The notes beneath the pieces are model-generated. The model saw only the letters and a list, made by a program, of their open reading frames with translations. It ran no database searches and had not been told where the DNA came from. Shown here piece after piece: positions 62,713-64,000 of a stretch of DNA of 64,000 nt. The stretch is taken from positions 186,001 to 250,000 of the forward strand of contig NZ_JAGFWR010000001.1 in assembly GCF_017599305.1 (NCBI RefSeq), written 5' to 3'. The first letter of the stretch is position 1. Each line of letters begins with the position of its first letter. Source of the stretch: Micromonospora antibiotica. Lineage in GTDB: Bacteria; Actinomycetota; Actinomycetes; Mycobacteriales; Micromonosporaceae. The position numbers and the translations under genes were made by a program.

Positions 62713-64000
62713 CCGATGGCCATATCGACGAATCGAGAGAGATGAAGCTGGGCCGCGACCGTTATACTGTCGGTCGGACCATTCCTGTGCTTGGCGATTA
62801 TGAAATCCGCCTCTCCGGCACGCGGCGACTCCTTGTCGTAGTAGTCGTCGCGGTGCAACAGGATGACGACGTCAGCATCTTGTTCGATCGAGCCAGATTC
62901 GCGCAAATCGGACAATTGGGGTCGCTTGTCGGTGCGTTGCTCGGGGCCACGGTTGAGCTGGCTGACCGCGATCACCGGGCACTCGACCTCCTTGGCCAGC
63001 AGCTTGAGGCCACGGGACAGGTCCGCGACCTCCTGCTGACGGCTCTCGGTGCGCTTCGGTGAGGTCATCAGCTGGAGATAGTCGACGACGATCATTTTGA
63101 GATCGTGCTTCTGCTTGAGCCGCCGCGCCTTCGCCCGGATCTCCATCAGGTTCATGCTCGGCGTGTCGTCCACGAACAGCGGCGCCTCGCTGATCTCACC
63201 CATGCAGCGGGCCAGCTTGGTCCAGTCGTCGTCGGAGAGCTGCCCGCTGCGCAGCACGTGCAGCGGGACCCGTGCCTCGGCCGAGAGCAGCCGCATGACG
63301 ATCTCGACCTTGCTCATTTCCAGCGAGAAGATGGCGGCGGCCTGGTTGGCCCGGATCGCCGCGTTGCGGGCGAAGTCCATGCTGGCCGTGCTGTTGTGGG
63401 TGGGGATCATCGACCGGCCGGCCAGGTAGAGATGGTCCGGGTTGTCGACGGTCACGCACCGCACCGGCACGCTGGCCACCGGCCGCACGTCCACCACGTA
63501 CCGGACACCCGGGTCGGTGCGTGGGCGGACGGCCTCGGCGGACGCCCTGGGCTCGCGGCGGAAGACGGCGTCCTGGGTGGCGAAGGCGACCGTGTACGTC
63601 GTCCCGGTCCGACCGGGTGCCGGCCGCTCGGTGACCGTGCAGCGGTACCCGAGACCCACCACGAGTTCCCGTACGTCACCGGTCAGCCGACGTGAGGTCG
63701 AGGTGTACCGGAGGTCGCCGGTCGGGGTGAGGGTGCCGGCGGTGTCCATCAACCCGGCGAGCAGCGCCCGACGTTGCGCCTCGGAGCCGCGCAGGTAGTC
63801 CCGGGGGATGTGCTTGTCCGCGAGGACGCCGATCTCCCGCAGCGTCGCCAGGAAGGACCCGGCGAGATGACCCGGGTCGGCCCGGCCGTCGCCGAGCCAG
63901 CCACCCAGGCCGTACGGGGGGATGGGCACCGCCCGCTCGGGCAGTTGCAGGGGGGCGCAGGTGGCGACGGCGTGGCGGGGGCTTCCCTCCGGGCCGGTAC
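62709..64000 (-). CDS. dnaB: Replicative DNA helicase DnaB, C-terminal part with intein (5' truncated)
   Basis: The frame is open to the right edge, so the N-terminal extein is missing. The C-extein starts at Ser 63392 with STASMDFARNAAIRANQAAA, which completes the Walker A motif after splicing. It includes FSLEMSKVEIVMRLLSAEAR, MIVVDYLQLMTSPKRTESRQ, IAVSQLNRGPEQRTDKRPQL and SGSIEQDADVVILLHRDDYY, all DnaB landmarks. DnaB unwinds DNA at the replication fork. The intein must splice out for function. The stop overlaps the endonuclease gene by 4 bp. Confidence 0.95.
   Translation of the reverse strand, partial: TGPEGSPRHAVATCAPLQLPERAVPIPPYGLGGWLGDGRADPGHLAGSFLATLREIGVLADKHIPRDYLRGSEAQRRALLAGLMDTAGTLTPTGDLRYTSTSRRLTGDVRELVVGLGYRCTVTERPAPGRTGTTYTVAFATQDAVFRREPRASAEAVRPRTDPGVRYVVDVRPVASVPVRCVTVDNPDHLYLAGRSMIPTHNSTASMDFARNAAIRANQAAAIFSLEMSKVEIVMRLLSAEARVPLHVLRSGQLSDDDWTKLARCMGEISEAPLFVDDTPSMNLMEIRAKARRLKQKHDLKMIVVDYLQLMTSPKRTESRQQEVADLSRGLKLLAKEVECPVIAVSQLNRGPEQRTDKRPQLSDLRESGSIEQDADVVILLHRDDYYDKESPRAGEADFIIAKHRNGPTDSITVAAQLHLSRFVDMAIG
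63393..64000 (-). mobile_element. DnaB intein (C-terminal part) with a decayed endonuclease domain
   Basis: The intein ends in CVTVDNPDHLYLAGRSMIPT followed by His-Asn and the +1 Ser, the standard splice motif. Upstream, LGGWLGDG (block C) is separated from LLAGLMDTAG (block E) by only about 45 residues, whereas intact inteins have roughly 90-110. The second motif has Ala where the catalytic Asp is expected. NKHIP-type ADKHIPRDYLRGSEAQRRAL is preserved. So splicing looks intact but self-cutting does not. It continues beyond the window. Confidence 0.85.

Noticed and set aside
1..64000. Search for tRNA, rRNA, insertion sequences, transposases and phage genes
   Set aside because: No tRNA-like cloverleaf with a GGTTCGAATCC-type arm, no transposase motif, and no phage structural or integrase gene seen; a formal tRNAscan or IS search could still find something missed by eye.

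Overview
The window is about 70% GC or more, with G/C in nearly every third codon position. It carries actinobacterial marker families: LCP cell-wall ligases, DUF397/DUF5753 regulators, the proteasome activator Bpa, LppU/SCO3897-type proteins, DUF5926 and an intein-split dnaB. The protein set looks most like a member of the Micromonosporaceae, but no rRNA or single decisive marker is present, so genus is an inference. I see no tRNA, rRNA, CRISPR array, phage or transposase. dnaB, an SCO3897-like gene, DnaA boxes and a parS-like word all fit a location not far from the chromosomal origin, although the origin itself is not here.

Layout. 1-3.4 kb: the end of an ABC permease, an SRPBCC protein, and a minus-strand DUF397/NTF2 cluster next to a regulator remnant. 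3.7-5.8 kb: a DUF485 plus cation/acetate symporter pair. 6-10.8 kb: a nucleotide-sugar SDR and three tandem LCP proteins (cell-wall glycopolymer attachment). 11-15.4 kb: rhodanese, GDPD, a soluble GAF/PAS histidine kinase with a small HATPase protein, and DUF5926. 15.4-19.8 kb: arginine deiminase, a NERD-like protein, a PAS-like protein, a lipoprotein and prephenate dehydratase. 19.8-28 kb: AIM24, a zincin, OsmC, two HAD phosphatases, Bpa, a hydrolase and an orphan substrate-binding protein. 27.6-32.6 kb: ddaH with a divergent Lrp regulator, a YbjN-type protein, and DUF6457-mobA opposite fdhD. 32.9-35.2 kb: small overlapping genes opposite an XRE/DUF397 module. 35.6-40.3 kb: DUF4192, a fructosamine kinase-like protein, moaA-moaD and a phosphoesterase. 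40.4-49.5 kb: a PHP-UvrD fusion helicase, a prepilin peptidase, EamA, two LppU paralogues and an AAA ATPase. 49.6-55.3 kb: GNAT, DoxX, GT87 and moaC-mogA-moeA-moaE. 56-61.8 kb: a GGDEF-EAL protein, a fused membrane/phosphoribosyltransferase ORF, a zinc-ribbon protein and a DinB-fold enzyme. 61.8-64 kb: a free-standing LAGLIDADG endonuclease overlapping the 3' end of an intein-containing dnaB that runs off the right edge.

Working together. Molybdenum cofactor genes sit in three blocks within 25 kb: mobA/fdhD, moaA/moaD and moaC/mogA/moeA/moaE. Between them they supply most of the pathway and sulfur transfer to formate dehydrogenase. Wall assembly is represented by the LCP trio and GT87-type membrane transferases. 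Many genes show a TANNNT -10 box ending 6-8 nt before the start codon, which predicts widespread leaderless transcription.

The observations I rate highest are these. (1) dnaB carries an intein whose endonuclease looks decayed, while an intact LAGLIDADG endonuclease is encoded immediately downstream with an ATGA overlap. (2) A YbjN-type protein ends in HRTGMYL, close to the HNTGQYL proteasome-docking tail of Bpa encoded 4 kb away. (3) Several genes have their stop codon inside a short tandem duplication. (4) A multi-pass membrane protein and a phosphoribosyltransferase share one uninterrupted frame.
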